Below, piece after piece: positions 17,164 to 25,103 of a stretch of DNA of 64,000 nucleotides; the stretch's first letter is position 1, and the number at the start of each line of letters is the position of its first letter. The notes under the pieces were generated by a model, which made no database searches, was not told where the DNA came from, and worked only from the letters and a program-made list of their open reading frames with translations. The stretch comes from Oscillospiraceae bacterium (GTDB lineage: Bacteria > Bacillota > Clostridia > Oscillospirales > Acutalibacteraceae): positions 62,001 to 126,000 of the forward strand of contig JAKVJJ010000001.1 of NCBI GenBank assembly GCA_022487055.1, in the 5' to 3' direction. The translations under genes and the position numbers were made by a program.

Positions 17164-17334
17164 TTATGCTTCTTTCGGAGCACCAACGGGGCAAACGCCT
17201 GCGCAGGAACCACAGGAAATGCAGGTATCTGCATTGATTTCATATTTGCCGTCACCCTCGGAAATTGCATTTACAGGGCACTCTGCTGCACATGCGCCGC
17301 AAGAAATGCACTCACTACCAATTTCATATGCCAT
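17164..17334 (-). CDS. 2[4Fe-4S] ferredoxin (56 aa)
   Basis: A 56-residue clostridial-type ferredoxin, MAYEIGSECISCGACAAECP at the start, with two C-x2-C-x2-C-x3-C-P motifs: Cys 9, 12, 15, 19 and Cys 38, 41, 44, 48. Each set binds a 4Fe-4S cluster for low-potential electron transfer. GGAGG precedes the ATG. It has its own promoter and terminator although it is embedded in the yaaO-yabC cluster, roughly where yabA stands in Bacillus, so it is probably a separately expressed insert and a major cytosolic electron carrier rather than part of that operon's job. Confidence 0.95.
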   Translation of the reverse strand: MAYEIGSECISCGACAAECPVNAISEGDGKYEINADTCISCGSCAGVCPVGAPKEA

Positions 17335-17373
17335 TTTTGACACACCTCCATTTTTATATTCCGTTATTATTTT

Positions 17374-17402
17374 ATCATACTTTGGATGAAATGCAAGGAC
17401 AA
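17374..17402 (-). promoter_or_regulatory. Promoter of the ferredoxin gene
   Basis: Minus strand TTGTCC (17402-17397), 17-nt spacer, TATGAT (17379-17374), about 40 nt before the start codon. Confidence 0.55.
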
Positions 17403-17423
17403 TTTTGTCTAGTCCGCGAAATG

Positions 17424-18323
17424 TCAGCTATCTGCTCCCTCAGTGGGGACAATATTGTCTTCCGGCTTGAGTTTGCGTTCATGTGGCTTTTGTCGGCTGT
17501 GCGGGGCAGGCCCATGCAAAACTTTAACCTGGCTGACTTTATAGTTGGCCGGTGCCGCGTCCTGAGAGGAACTGTCCAGATGAATCTGCAGCACGCCGGT
17601 GAGCAGGCTGACGCCGACGATAGTGCCGCGTCCCTCTGGGGTACTGACATAGGAGCCCTGTGGTGGAGTGTTTTTCTGCAGGTCCTGATAAGCTTCCTGT
17701 TCATATTTTAGGCAGCACATCAGCCGCCCGCAGGTGCCGGAAATTTTCACAGGGTTGAGGGAAAGTCCCTGCTCCTTTGCCATTTTGATGGAAACGGGCT
17801 GGAACCCCGCGAGGAACTGGCTGCAGCAGAAGGGCCGGCCGCACAGCCCAAGGCCGCCCAGCATCTTTGCCTCATCACGCACACCAATCTGTCGCAGCTC
17901 AATGCGGGTGCGGAAAACGCTGGCTAAATCTTTCACCAGTTCACGGAAATCCACACGTCCGTCCGCTGTGAAATAAAACAGAATTTTGCTGTTGTCAAAG
18001 GTATATTCCACATCCACAAGCTTCATTCCCAGCTTGTGGATGGCAATCTTTTTCTGGCAAATGGCGAAAGCATCCACTTCTTTGTGGCAATTTTCTGCCA
18101 GCTTGTCCATGTCTCCATCGGTTGCGACACGGATAATGGGCTTCAGCGGCTGAACAATGTGGTCGTCAGCAATTTCGCGGTTTGGCATGGCAACTTCACC
18201 GCACTCAACACCGCGCGCTGTTTCCACAATCACATGGCTGCCGGATTGTATTTCACAGCCTTCCGGGTCAAAATAATAAATTTTCCCGAGATTTTTGAAC
18301 CGAACTCCGATTACTGTTGCCAT
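17424..18323 (-). CDS. ricT: PSP1-domain protein RicT (YaaT)
   Basis: A 299-residue protein of the PSP1/RicT family. In B. subtilis RicT works with RicA and RicF to steer RNase Y maturation of mRNAs and affects sporulation, competence and biofilm decisions; the complex carries Fe-S clusters. The characteristic cysteines are present: CGRPFCCSQFL and CGRLMCCLKYE (about residues 160-205), with IGVRDEAKMLGGLG just before. The N-terminal PSP1 segment reads VGVRFKNLGKIYYFDPEG-like. AAAGGAGG precedes the ATG. It is located directly after holB, as in most Firmicutes. Its presence alone does not prove sporulation. Confidence 0.92.
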   Translation of the reverse strand: MATVIGVRFKNLGKIYYFDPEGCEIQSGSHVIVETARGVECGEVAMPNREIADDHIVQPLKPIIRVATDGDMDKLAENCHKEVDAFAICQKKIAIHKLGMKLVDVEYTFDNSKILFYFTADGRVDFRELVKDLASVFRTRIELRQIGVRDEAKMLGGLGLCGRPFCCSQFLAGFQPVSIKMAKEQGLSLNPVKISGTCGRLMCCLKYEQEAYQDLQKNTPPQGSYVSTPEGRGTIVGVSLLTGVLQIHLDSSSQDAAPANYKVSQVKVLHGPAPHSRQKPHERKLKPEDNIVPTEGADS

Positions 18324-18379
18324 AGTACCTCCTTTATATGGTTATGATAAATGCGCTCACATTCTTTACGAAGCGAATT

Positions 18380-19246
18380 TTAATGCCCTGCCGCCTGCCG
18401 CAACTGTGCACAGAGGTCGGTTGCCAGCAGTGTCGTATTGGCATTTCGTTCTGTCCGGCTGTGCATTTCCCGCACTAACTGCGTTATCTGATAGAGCTGT
18501 GTGCGTGTGAGTGCCTGTGCCAGTGTCTGCGCTGTGTCCGCACAACCGGAAATCATCTCGGTTCCGCCGCACCGCAGAATCAGCGCATCCCGGCAGATTT
18601 GCAACAAATGTTCCAGTACCGCCCGCAACTTTAGGCGGTCTTTCACCAGCGGAGCAGTCAGATAGAGCAGCGTGCTTTCCTTTGGACTGCAGACTGCCAG
18701 AGCCATTTTTTCCGCCAGACCGTCATCTTGTGGCTGCTGGGTCTCTTCTAATGTATAAATCTGGGAGCGGCTGCGCACAGTGCTGAGCAGGGAGGAAGCG
18801 CGGTCACACGTCAAAAGGAACTGAACGGAGGCCGGCGGTTCCTCCAGAATTTTGAGCAGGGCGTTTTGTGCCTGCGCAGAAAGATTCTGGGAATTTTCAA
18901 GGATAAAGACACGGTTTTCCGCTTCATTTGGACAGATATAGGCATCCCGCCGCAGATTTTCAATATCTTCTTTATGAAATGAGCGGCTTGCCTCTCCTCC
19001 GCCGAAAGTGAGAATATCCGGATGACTGCCCGCCTGTGCCTTAATGCAGCCTGGGCAGTGTCCGCAGGGACGTTCCTCCTCAGACCGACATACGGCAGCT
19101 TGTGCCAGCCACTTTGCCAGTGTCAGCGTCTGTCCGGTTGAACCTTCCAGAATCAGCGCATGAGGAATCCTGCCGCTGCTGTAAACAGAAAGAAGTGCCC
19201 GCCGCACATCAGACGGGCACATTTCCTGCGGAATCAATAGTTTCAC
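18380..19246 (-). CDS. holB: DNA polymerase III subunit delta'
   Basis: A 288-residue clamp-loader subunit that opens the DnaN sliding clamp together with DnaX and HolA. AAA+ features: the N-terminal GRIPHALILEGSTGQTLTLA, where the P-loop is degenerate (no GKT), as is usual in delta'; a zinc site CRSEEERPCGHCPGCI; the sensor region NALLKILEEPPASVQFLLT; and RSRSQIYTL, the SRC-like segment in modified form. The start is GTG and overlaps the darA stop (GTGA). Downstream is ricT. Confidence 0.92.
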   Translation of the reverse strand: MKLLIPQEMCPSDVRRALLSVYSSGRIPHALILEGSTGQTLTLAKWLAQAAVCRSEEERPCGHCPGCIKAQAGSHPDILTFGGGEASRSFHKEDIENLRRDAYICPNEAENRVFILENSQNLSAQAQNALLKILEEPPASVQFLLTCDRASSLLSTVRSRSQIYTLEETQQPQDDGLAEKMALAVCSPKESTLLYLTAPLVKDRLKLRAVLEHLLQICRDALILRCGGTEMISGCADTAQTLAQALTRTQLYQITQLVREMHSRTERNANTTLLATDLCAQLRQAAGH

Positions 19247-19566
19247 AGTTTTTCAAAGCGGTCGACATTCAGCACAAAGACTGTGGCACCGCCCACTGCC
19301 ACCTCAATGGGATAAGTAGAATACATGGCACCATCCATTGCGGTGGTGTTGGGCATCATCTGTGTGCGGCGGCTGCACTGGCGGCGCAACAGTTCCAGCA
19401 CTTTGTCGACCTTTTCATCTTCCGTGCCGATAATAAAAGTGGTGTTGCCAGCTTTCAGGAAGCCGCCGGTTGTTGCGAGCTTGGTTACATGAAAGCCTGC
19501 TTTGGTCAGACTGCTGTTCACCAATGATGCGTCATCGTTGCTAACGATTGCAAATACCAGTTTCAT
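19243..19566 (-). CDS. darA: Cyclic di-AMP receptor DarA (PstA/YaaQ), PII-like
   Basis: A 107-residue PII-like trimeric protein that binds cyclic di-AMP, the essential Firmicutes second messenger for potassium and cell-wall homeostasis. Typical features are the start MKLVFAIVSNDDASLV, TKLATTGGFLKAGNTTFIIGT and the C-terminal beta strand VAVGGATVFVLNVDRFEKL. The ATG at 19566 is chosen over the TTG at 19572 since AGGAGG stands 8 nt before it. It overlaps holB by four bases. In Bacillus tmk precedes it; tmk is not here. Confidence 0.93.
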   Translation of the reverse strand: MKLVFAIVSNDDASLVNSSLTKAGFHVTKLATTGGFLKAGNTTFIIGTEDEKVDKVLELLRRQCSRRTQMMPNTTAMDGAMYSTYPIEVAVGGATVFVLNVDRFEKL

Positions 19567-19701
19567 ACTCAATTCCTCCTGTCTGTTTTTGTAACATGGG
19601 GAAATTACTTATTGATTAAAAAACGACTGATTTTCCGTAAAACTCTCTGGTTTTGCCAAATTGACGAAACACAGCCGGAAAAGTCAAGATACTTTGGCTG
19701 T

Positions 19702-19730
19702 ATTATAGCACACGCAGAGAAAAAAATCCA
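19702..19730 (-). promoter_or_regulatory. Possible promoter of darA-holB-ricT
   Basis: Minus strand TGCTATAAT is an extended -10 (TATAAT at 19707-19702) overlapping the stop of the decarboxylase gene. The -35 (TGGATT) is weak. Confidence 0.45.
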
Positions 19731-20989
19731 TACCCGGAAAGAAACTCTACCGCCTGAGCGGTCACTTCTTCCCCGGGCATCACTACCGGAATTCCCGGCG
19801 GGCAGGGGCATGCAGCTTCGGCGGCAATGCGGCCCACTGCCTGTTTGAGCGGCACCGAGCGGGATGGTGAAAAAACGGCCTTACGCAAAGGAATGCGTAC
19901 CGGCGGCAGTTCCGGCAGCTCCGGCAGTTTTGGCAGCGGTTTTCCGGCGGGCAGCAGAGCAATCGTTTTTTCCAAACGGCGATAATTCTCAGCCGTATTC
20001 CAGGGTGTGCAGATGAAGACGACATAGCCGCCGTCCGCCATTTCCGGTTCCACACCATTTTGTCGGAAAATTTCTGCGGCCTGTGCGCCGGTCAGACCAA
20101 TATCCGAAGTGCGCAAGGACAGCCGTGTGGGGTCATCGCTGACATTTGTGATGCCATGAGCAGCGGCAGCCTGTTCCAGATGCTGTACCTGCTGCTGCAC
20201 CGGCGTAAACGCTTCCGGGTGTTCCTGCAGAAAAGCGCGGGCGAGGTCAAGGCTTGCCATGATAGGATAGGACGGACTGGTAGAGGCAAAGAGGCTCATG
20301 GCGGACTTTGCGCCGGGAACGTAACGTGGATTTCCGATTTGCAGCCATGCGCCGCCGGTCAGGACGTTCAGCGTTTTGTGAGCACTGTCAGCGGTCATAT
20401 CGGCGCCCAGATGCAGTGGATGCAGGTCCGGATTGGTAAAGGCAAGCTGAGTGCCGTGGGCGTTGTCCACCAGCAGCGGAATGTGACGATGTTTGCACGC
20501 CTGTGCCAGTGCCGGAATATTCAGCAGGCGGCCATAGTAATCCGGACTGGTCACATAGCACGCATTTATACTTTTAGTACTATTATTTAATACATAAAGT
20601 ATATTATTCGGCATTGCCCAGAGTGGTTGCAGACCGAGCAATGCCATGGCATTCACAGCGGTGCGGTGGGCGTTGCGCGCGCAAAGCACCGTACCGCCGG
20701 AAGGACACGCCAACCGCAGCATTGCCTGAATACACAGAGAACATCCTCCGGCAGAAAACAGCGTGCGTTTTGCCCCAAACAAGGACGCAGCCAATTTTTC
20801 CGCCTGCAGGATGGCACCGGAAGCTTCAAACAGGCTGTCCGTGTCGGGCAATTCCGTATAGTCTAGGCGGAGGAGATTAGTTGGCAAAGCATTGGGCGCG
20901 CATTTGTGTCCCGGTGTGTGAAAGGGTGCCATGTGCTTTTCCTGATGTTGCAGCAGGGCGGTATAAAGCGGTGCTTCTGTCATATACAT
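19703..20989 (-). CDS. Orn/Lys/Arg decarboxylase family PLP enzyme (YaaO-like)
   Basis: A 428-residue fold-type I PLP enzyme related to the ornithine/lysine/arginine decarboxylases. HTPGHK near the N-terminus, LFSAGGCSLCIQAML, the PLP-ring Asp in LLVDNAHGTQ and the Schiff-base lysine in DSAHKTLNVLTGG are visible. It is shorter than biosynthetic SpeA, as is YaaO of Bacillus, which stands at the same place before tmk-yaaQ. Substrate unassigned. The start is ATG 20989 or ATG 20983; AAAGGAAAG lies just upstream of both. An extra ATG at 21013 has no ribosome-binding site. Confidence 0.85.
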   Translation of the reverse strand: MYMTEAPLYTALLQHQEKHMAPFHTPGHKCAPNALPTNLLRLDYTELPDTDSLFEASGAILQAEKLAASLFGAKRTLFSAGGCSLCIQAMLRLACPSGGTVLCARNAHRTAVNAMALLGLQPLWAMPNNILYVLNNSTKSINACYVTSPDYYGRLLNIPALAQACKHRHIPLLVDNAHGTQLAFTNPDLHPLHLGADMTADSAHKTLNVLTGGAWLQIGNPRYVPGAKSAMSLFASTSPSYPIMASLDLARAFLQEHPEAFTPVQQQVQHLEQAAAAHGITNVSDDPTRLSLRTSDIGLTGAQAAEIFRQNGVEPEMADGGYVVFICTPWNTAENYRRLEKTIALLPAGKPLPKLPELPELPPVRIPLRKAVFSPSRSVPLKQAVGRIAAEAACPCPPGIPVVMPGEEVTAQAVEFLSGYGFFSLRVL

Positions 20990-21033
20990 TCTTTCCTTTG
21001 CATGGAAATTCATAGATATGAAACTCTCTGCAC

Positions 21034-21065
21034 ATAAAAATGTCGCAGAGCAGGATCACTCTGCG
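21034..21065 (-). terminator. Terminator after the LCP gene
   Basis: Minus strand CGCAGAG / CTCTGCG stem (21065-21059 with 21050-21044), followed by ACATTTTTAT. Confidence 0.6.
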
Positions 21066-21082
21066 GCAGTATTTGCATTTTA

Positions 21083-22330
21083 TCAGTTGCCGGTGTCAGT
21101 CTCAGAAGCGGCAGATGTGCTTGTTTTATCAGGACTTGAATTATCAGCAGATGATGTGGTGTTATTGTTGTCCACTGCCGCCAGCCCTACATGGGACACA
21201 TCGGGCTTGTCAGACTCATAGATAAAGTTCAGGCCGTCCTCCACCACTTTTTTGTTGTTGATAATTTGCACAATGTCACCAACAGAAACCAGCGGAGTGG
21301 TGTAATTACCCTCCCCCGGAATCTGGTTTTGCTTGATAGGATAATTGACAATGGTCATTACCTGTGTCAGAAGGCTGTAAACTTCATTTCGGCTGAAGTT
21401 AGTAATGACTTTCGGCAGCACGCCGGAAGCAAGTTTGGAAATTGTGCCGAGATCACTGGACTTAAACTTATTGACCAATGAAGTAACCACCGCACGCTGG
21501 CGCTCGGCACGTCCCATGTCACCGTAATGTCCGTTCACATTCGGAATGGTGATGTTATTGCCTTTTTTGTCAATGCCTTCCTGCCGGATACGGCCGTAAT
21601 AATGCGCCTGCGCGCCGTCCAGATGCTGCACGCCGTCCTTTTCCTCCAGTGTGCAGCCGGCACCAGAGCATTTGTTGATAATAGCGGCCTCCTTGGCGGT
21701 CAGGTTCACATCCACGCCGCCGAGGATGCCAATGACATCATCAAAAGCGGAATCCTTTACCACTACATAGCGGTCAATATTCATGCCAAAATTCAGCTCG
21801 ATTGTCTGAAGGCACAGCTGCGCGCCGGCATTGACGCTGGTCACCGATCCAACTTTGGATTTTCCGCTTTCCACGGAGTCATAAGCAGCAAAGTGATAAG
21901 CAGTGGTCAGTTTGTTGGAGCCGTTATTTGGAATAGCAACATAAGTGTCACGCATGAAAGAAGTGAGTTTCAGCTTTTTGTGGCGGTTGTCAATGCTGAC
22001 CAACATCATGCTGTCAGAGCGGCCGATGGGGTCATCTTTCTGGTAATCATCAAGCCCCAGCAGCAGGATGTTGGTGATGGCATCGTCCTTAATCAGGCCG
22101 TTCACCTGGTTTGCGCCGGCGGAATTGAATTTTGTGCCGGAGTCAACCGTGCTGGCGGTGATGGGCGCGCTGGATATACTGCCGTCATTCACAAAGTTTC
22201 CATGCCCGACCAGACTGTCCACGTAGATGCATCCGGTGCCAGCTGCCAGCAGCACGATACTCATCACTAAAACTAGGACATTGCGGACAATATATTTTTT
22301 GGCCAGAGGAGGCCGCTTTTCCTGTTTCAC
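21083..22330 (-). CDS. LytR-CpsA-Psr (LCP) family cell-wall ligase
   Basis: A 415-residue membrane-anchored phosphotransferase that attaches teichoic acids or capsule polymers to peptidoglycan from lipid carriers. A short basic cytosolic end and one transmembrane helix (about 16-36) precede the LCP domain: NILLLGLDDYQKDDPIGRSDSMML, KLTSFMRDTYVAIP, the long NIDRYVVVKDSAFDDVIGIL segment, LDGAQAHYYGRIR and DMGRAERQRAVV, with the Arg/Asp residues that bind pyrophosphate. The C-terminal 30 residues are Ser/Thr/Asn-rich, a wall spacer. The start is GTG with AAGGA 9 nt before. Confidence 0.93.
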   Translation of the reverse strand: MKQEKRPPLAKKYIVRNVLVLVMSIVLLAAGTGCIYVDSLVGHGNFVNDGSISSAPITASTVDSGTKFNSAGANQVNGLIKDDAITNILLLGLDDYQKDDPIGRSDSMMLVSIDNRHKKLKLTSFMRDTYVAIPNNGSNKLTTAYHFAAYDSVESGKSKVGSVTSVNAGAQLCLQTIELNFGMNIDRYVVVKDSAFDDVIGILGGVDVNLTAKEAAIINKCSGAGCTLEEKDGVQHLDGAQAHYYGRIRQEGIDKKGNNITIPNVNGHYGDMGRAERQRAVVTSLVNKFKSSDLGTISKLASGVLPKVITNFSRNEVYSLLTQVMTIVNYPIKQNQIPGEGNYTTPLVSVGDIVQIINNKKVVEDGLNFIYESDKPDVSHVGLAAVDNNNTTSSADNSSPDKTSTSAASETDTGN

Positions 22331-22410
22331 ACAATCAATCCTTTTTGATGGTTTTCTGACATAAAGGTTTGCTTTATCCGTAACAGTATACTAAAAAAGA
22401 AAAGAGATTT

Positions 22411-22427
22411 TATTCTTTTAAAGAATA
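22411..22427. repeat. 17-bp perfect palindrome between divergent genes
   Basis: TATTCTTT-T-AAAGAATA, 8-bp arms around a single base, lies 80 bp upstream of the LCP gene and 190 bp upstream of the YfhO-like gene. It could be an operator; no regulator is assigned. Confidence 0.5.
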
Positions 22428-22554
22428 TATAATGTAAAAATGATTTGGAAATTCTGTAAGTAAAGAGAGTATGGGCATTTTTTCGGTAAACCTGCATGGA
22501 AAGGAAAAAATTCTGAAGCCGGGTGGAAAGTTGCCTTTGTCTGCCAAAATTCCG

Positions 22555-22582
22555 TTGTTGTCCGGCACAGATGTGCTATAAT
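22555..22582 (+). promoter_or_regulatory. Promoter of the YfhO-like gene
   Basis: TTGTTG (22555-22560), 16-nt spacer, TATAAT (22577-22582) with an extended -10 TG. Confidence 0.6.
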
Positions 22583-22616
22583 AAACGATAACGAAAAAAT
22601 GCTGGGAGGCGATGAC

Positions 22617-25028
22617 TTGGAACGTATCCAAGCCCCTGAAAGGCACAGTTATGCTCTGCGTGCGCTGCTGATAGGCATGGCTGTGGCGGCGGTGATTTTC
22701 ATTCCCTTTATGATTTATGACAAAGGCTATTTCCTCTTTTACGGGGATTATAATGTGCAGCAGGTGCCATTTTATCAAATGTGCCATGATGCCATCCAAA
22801 GCGGGAACTGGCACTGGAGCTGGACAACCGACCTTGGCGCCAACTTTATCGGTTCCTATTCTTTCTATCTTTTGGGCAGCCCTTTTTTTTGGCTGACCAT
22901 GCTGTTCCCCAGTGCGGTGGTGCCGTATCTGATGGGACCGCTGTTTATTCTGAAATTCGGCTGTGCCTGCATGACCGGCAGCATTTATCTGCGTCGCTAC
23001 TGTAAAAACGGCGAATTGGCGGTGCTGGGCGGAATGCTTTATGCGTTCTCCGGCTTTTCCGTTTATAATATCTTCTTCAATCATTTTCATGAGGCAATCG
23101 TTTTCTTCCCGCTGTTTTTGTGGGCGATGGATGAATATATGTATCATCGGCGGCGGGGCGTGTTTGCTTTTTGCACTTTCTGCTGCTGCATTGTCAATTA
23201 CTATTTCTTTGTGGGACAAGTCGTTTTCGTCATTATTTACTGGCTGGTGCGTTTCTTTGCCCACAATAAGGAGTACTTTGAAATCAGCAAAAAGGATTTC
23301 GGCCTGCTTTGTGTGGAAGCGGTGCTGGGTGTGGCGTGTTCCTTTGTTTTGCTGCTGCCGACTTTGTATGCGATTACGCAGAACAACCGCATCAATAATC
23401 CAAGCAATGGCTGGAATGCGCTGCTTTATGACAGTAACCAGCGGTATATGCACATCCTGAGCTGCTTTTTCTTCCCGCCGGATTTGCCCGCGCGCGCGAA
23501 CTTTACCCCAGACAGCAACAGCCAGTGGGCGTCATTGGGTGCATGGCTGCCGTTGTTCAGCATGAGCGGTGTGATTGCGGTGATGCAGTCCCACCGGAAA
23601 TGCTGGTATAAAACGCTGCTGACCATTCTGTTTGTTATGGCACTGGTACCAGGACTCAACAGCGCGTTCCAACTTTTCAATGCTTCCTATTATGCCCGCT
23701 GGTACTATATGCTTACTTTGATGATGAGCTTGGCGACCATTTTCTGTCTGCAGCGGAATGATGTGGACTGGGGGCGTGCCATCCGCTGGACCTTGGGCAT
23801 TACCCTGCTTATCGGCTTGTCCATTGGCCTGATGCCAAGTTTCAGTACCGACAGTGCTACGGGCAAGCGCACAGTGACCTATGGACTGGAAAAATATCCG
23901 ACACGCTTCTGGGCTTATGTGTCGATTGCACTGGTGAGTCTGCTTCTGCTGATTATTATTTTCAAATATTATCAGCATCATAAAAAGCTGTTTCTCCGCA
24001 TGGCAACGGGCGGTGTTGCGGTAATTGCCGTTGTTTACAGCCTTTTCTATATTACAACCGGTAAAACACAGGGTGATGACACACATCACGAGATTATTCC
24101 CTATGCGCTCAATAACGGTGCGGACATTCATCTGCCGAGTGACGGAAAGCAGTTCTGCAGAATTGATGTTTATGACGGAATGGACAACCTGCCGATGTAC
24201 TGGAAGCGCCCAACAATCCAGGCATTTCACAGCATTGTGCCCGGTTCCATCATGGAATTTTACCCGACGGTCGGTGTTACCCGCGATGTCGGCAGCCGCC
24301 CCGGTGTGGAGGCCTATGCCATTCGCGGACTGCTGAGCTGCCAGTGGTTGTTTGACCCGCAGAATCATGGGCAGGATTTCATTGACCCTAACACCTCCAA
24401 ACCGCGGATGCCCGGCTGGAAATATTACGGCGAACAAAACGGCAGCAAAGTCTATCAAAATGAGTATTTTGTCCCCATGGGATTCAGCTATGACCAGTAC
24501 ATTACCCGCACAGAATACAATACCCTGCCGGAAGCAGACCGCGGTCTGGCGCTGATGAAGGCACTGGTGGTGGAGAATCAGGACGTTTCCCAAGCCAAGT
24601 CCACCTTGACGCACTGTGAGCAGATTGATTCCCAAAATTATACAGAGGCAAGTTATTTTCAGGACTGCAGGGCGCGTGCTGCCACCTCTTGCACTTCCTT
24701 TACAACGGATAATCAGGGATTTTCGGCCACAGCAAACTCGGCAAAAGAACGGCTGGTTTTCTTCAGTGTGCCATGGGAAAAGGGCTGGAGTGCCACAGTC
24801 AATGGCACGCCGGCGGAAATTGTGAAAGTCAACGTCGGATTTATGGCGGTCAAGGTACCTGCCGGGAAAGCGGACGTTCGGTTTTCCTACCACACACCGG
24901 GACTCAAGGCCGGCGCGCTGGTGACCGGTGTCAGTTTCCTGCTGCTGGGCGGTTATCTGTATTCGACAGATACCACCGGACGCTGGCGCAGAAAGAAAGT
25001 GCCGGAGAAACCTAAAACCAGTAACTGA
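22617..25028 (+). CDS. YfhO family multi-spanning membrane protein
   Basis: An 803-residue integral membrane protein with about 12-14 helices and a large C-terminal extracytoplasmic domain (about residues 480-770), followed by a last helix (ALVTGVSFLLLGGYLY). This is the layout of the YfhO/GT-C-like family, which in Bacillus and Listeria is linked to glycosylation of lipoteichoic acid. Acidic residues follow the first helix (FYGDYNVQQVPFY, then WSWTTDLGANFIGSYSFYLL). TTG 22617 is chosen as start: GGGAGG (22604-22609) stands 7 nt before it, and the in-frame ATG at 22599 has no such site. Donor and acceptor are unknown. Confidence 0.87.
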   Translation: MERIQAPERHSYALRALLIGMAVAAVIFIPFMIYDKGYFLFYGDYNVQQVPFYQMCHDAIQSGNWHWSWTTDLGANFIGSYSFYLLGSPFFWLTMLFPSAVVPYLMGPLFILKFGCACMTGSIYLRRYCKNGELAVLGGMLYAFSGFSVYNIFFNHFHEAIVFFPLFLWAMDEYMYHRRRGVFAFCTFCCCIVNYYFFVGQVVFVIIYWLVRFFAHNKEYFEISKKDFGLLCVEAVLGVACSFVLLLPTLYAITQNNRINNPSNGWNALLYDSNQRYMHILSCFFFPPDLPARANFTPDSNSQWASLGAWLPLFSMSGVIAVMQSHRKCWYKTLLTILFVMALVPGLNSAFQLFNASYYARWYYMLTLMMSLATIFCLQRNDVDWGRAIRWTLGITLLIGLSIGLMPSFSTDSATGKRTVTYGLEKYPTRFWAYVSIALVSLLLLIIIFKYYQHHKKLFLRMATGGVAVIAVVYSLFYITTGKTQGDDTHHEIIPYALNNGADIHLPSDGKQFCRIDVYDGMDNLPMYWKRPTIQAFHSIVPGSIMEFYPTVGVTRDVGSRPGVEAYAIRGLLSCQWLFDPQNHGQDFIDPNTSKPRMPGWKYYGEQNGSKVYQNEYFVPMGFSYDQYITRTEYNTLPEADRGLALMKALVVENQDVSQAKSTLTHCEQIDSQNYTEASYFQDCRARAATSCTSFTTDNQGFSATANSAKERLVFFSVPWEKGWSATVNGTPAEIVKVNVGFMAVKVPAGKADVRFSYHTPGLKAGALVTGVSFLLLGGYLYSTDTTGRWRRKKVPEKPKTSN

Positions 25029-25052
25029 TTTCACAGGATCAATCAAAAAGCA

Positions 25053-25086
25053 CCGCAGGAATTGAGCATTTTCCTGCGGCGTTTTT
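25053..25086. terminator. Bidirectional terminator between YfhO-like gene and ABC permease
   Basis: CCGCAGGAA (25053-25061) pairs with TTCCTGCGG (25071-25079), then a T-run at 25082-25086; on the minus strand it is followed by CTTTTTG. Confidence 0.88.
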
Positions 25087-25103
25087 CTATATTCAGCCGA
25101 AAG

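Noticed and set aside
22410-23453. 347-codon minus-strand open frame
   Set aside because: Antisense shadow of the YfhO-like gene; composition rich in His/Gln/Arg and no ribosome-binding site.
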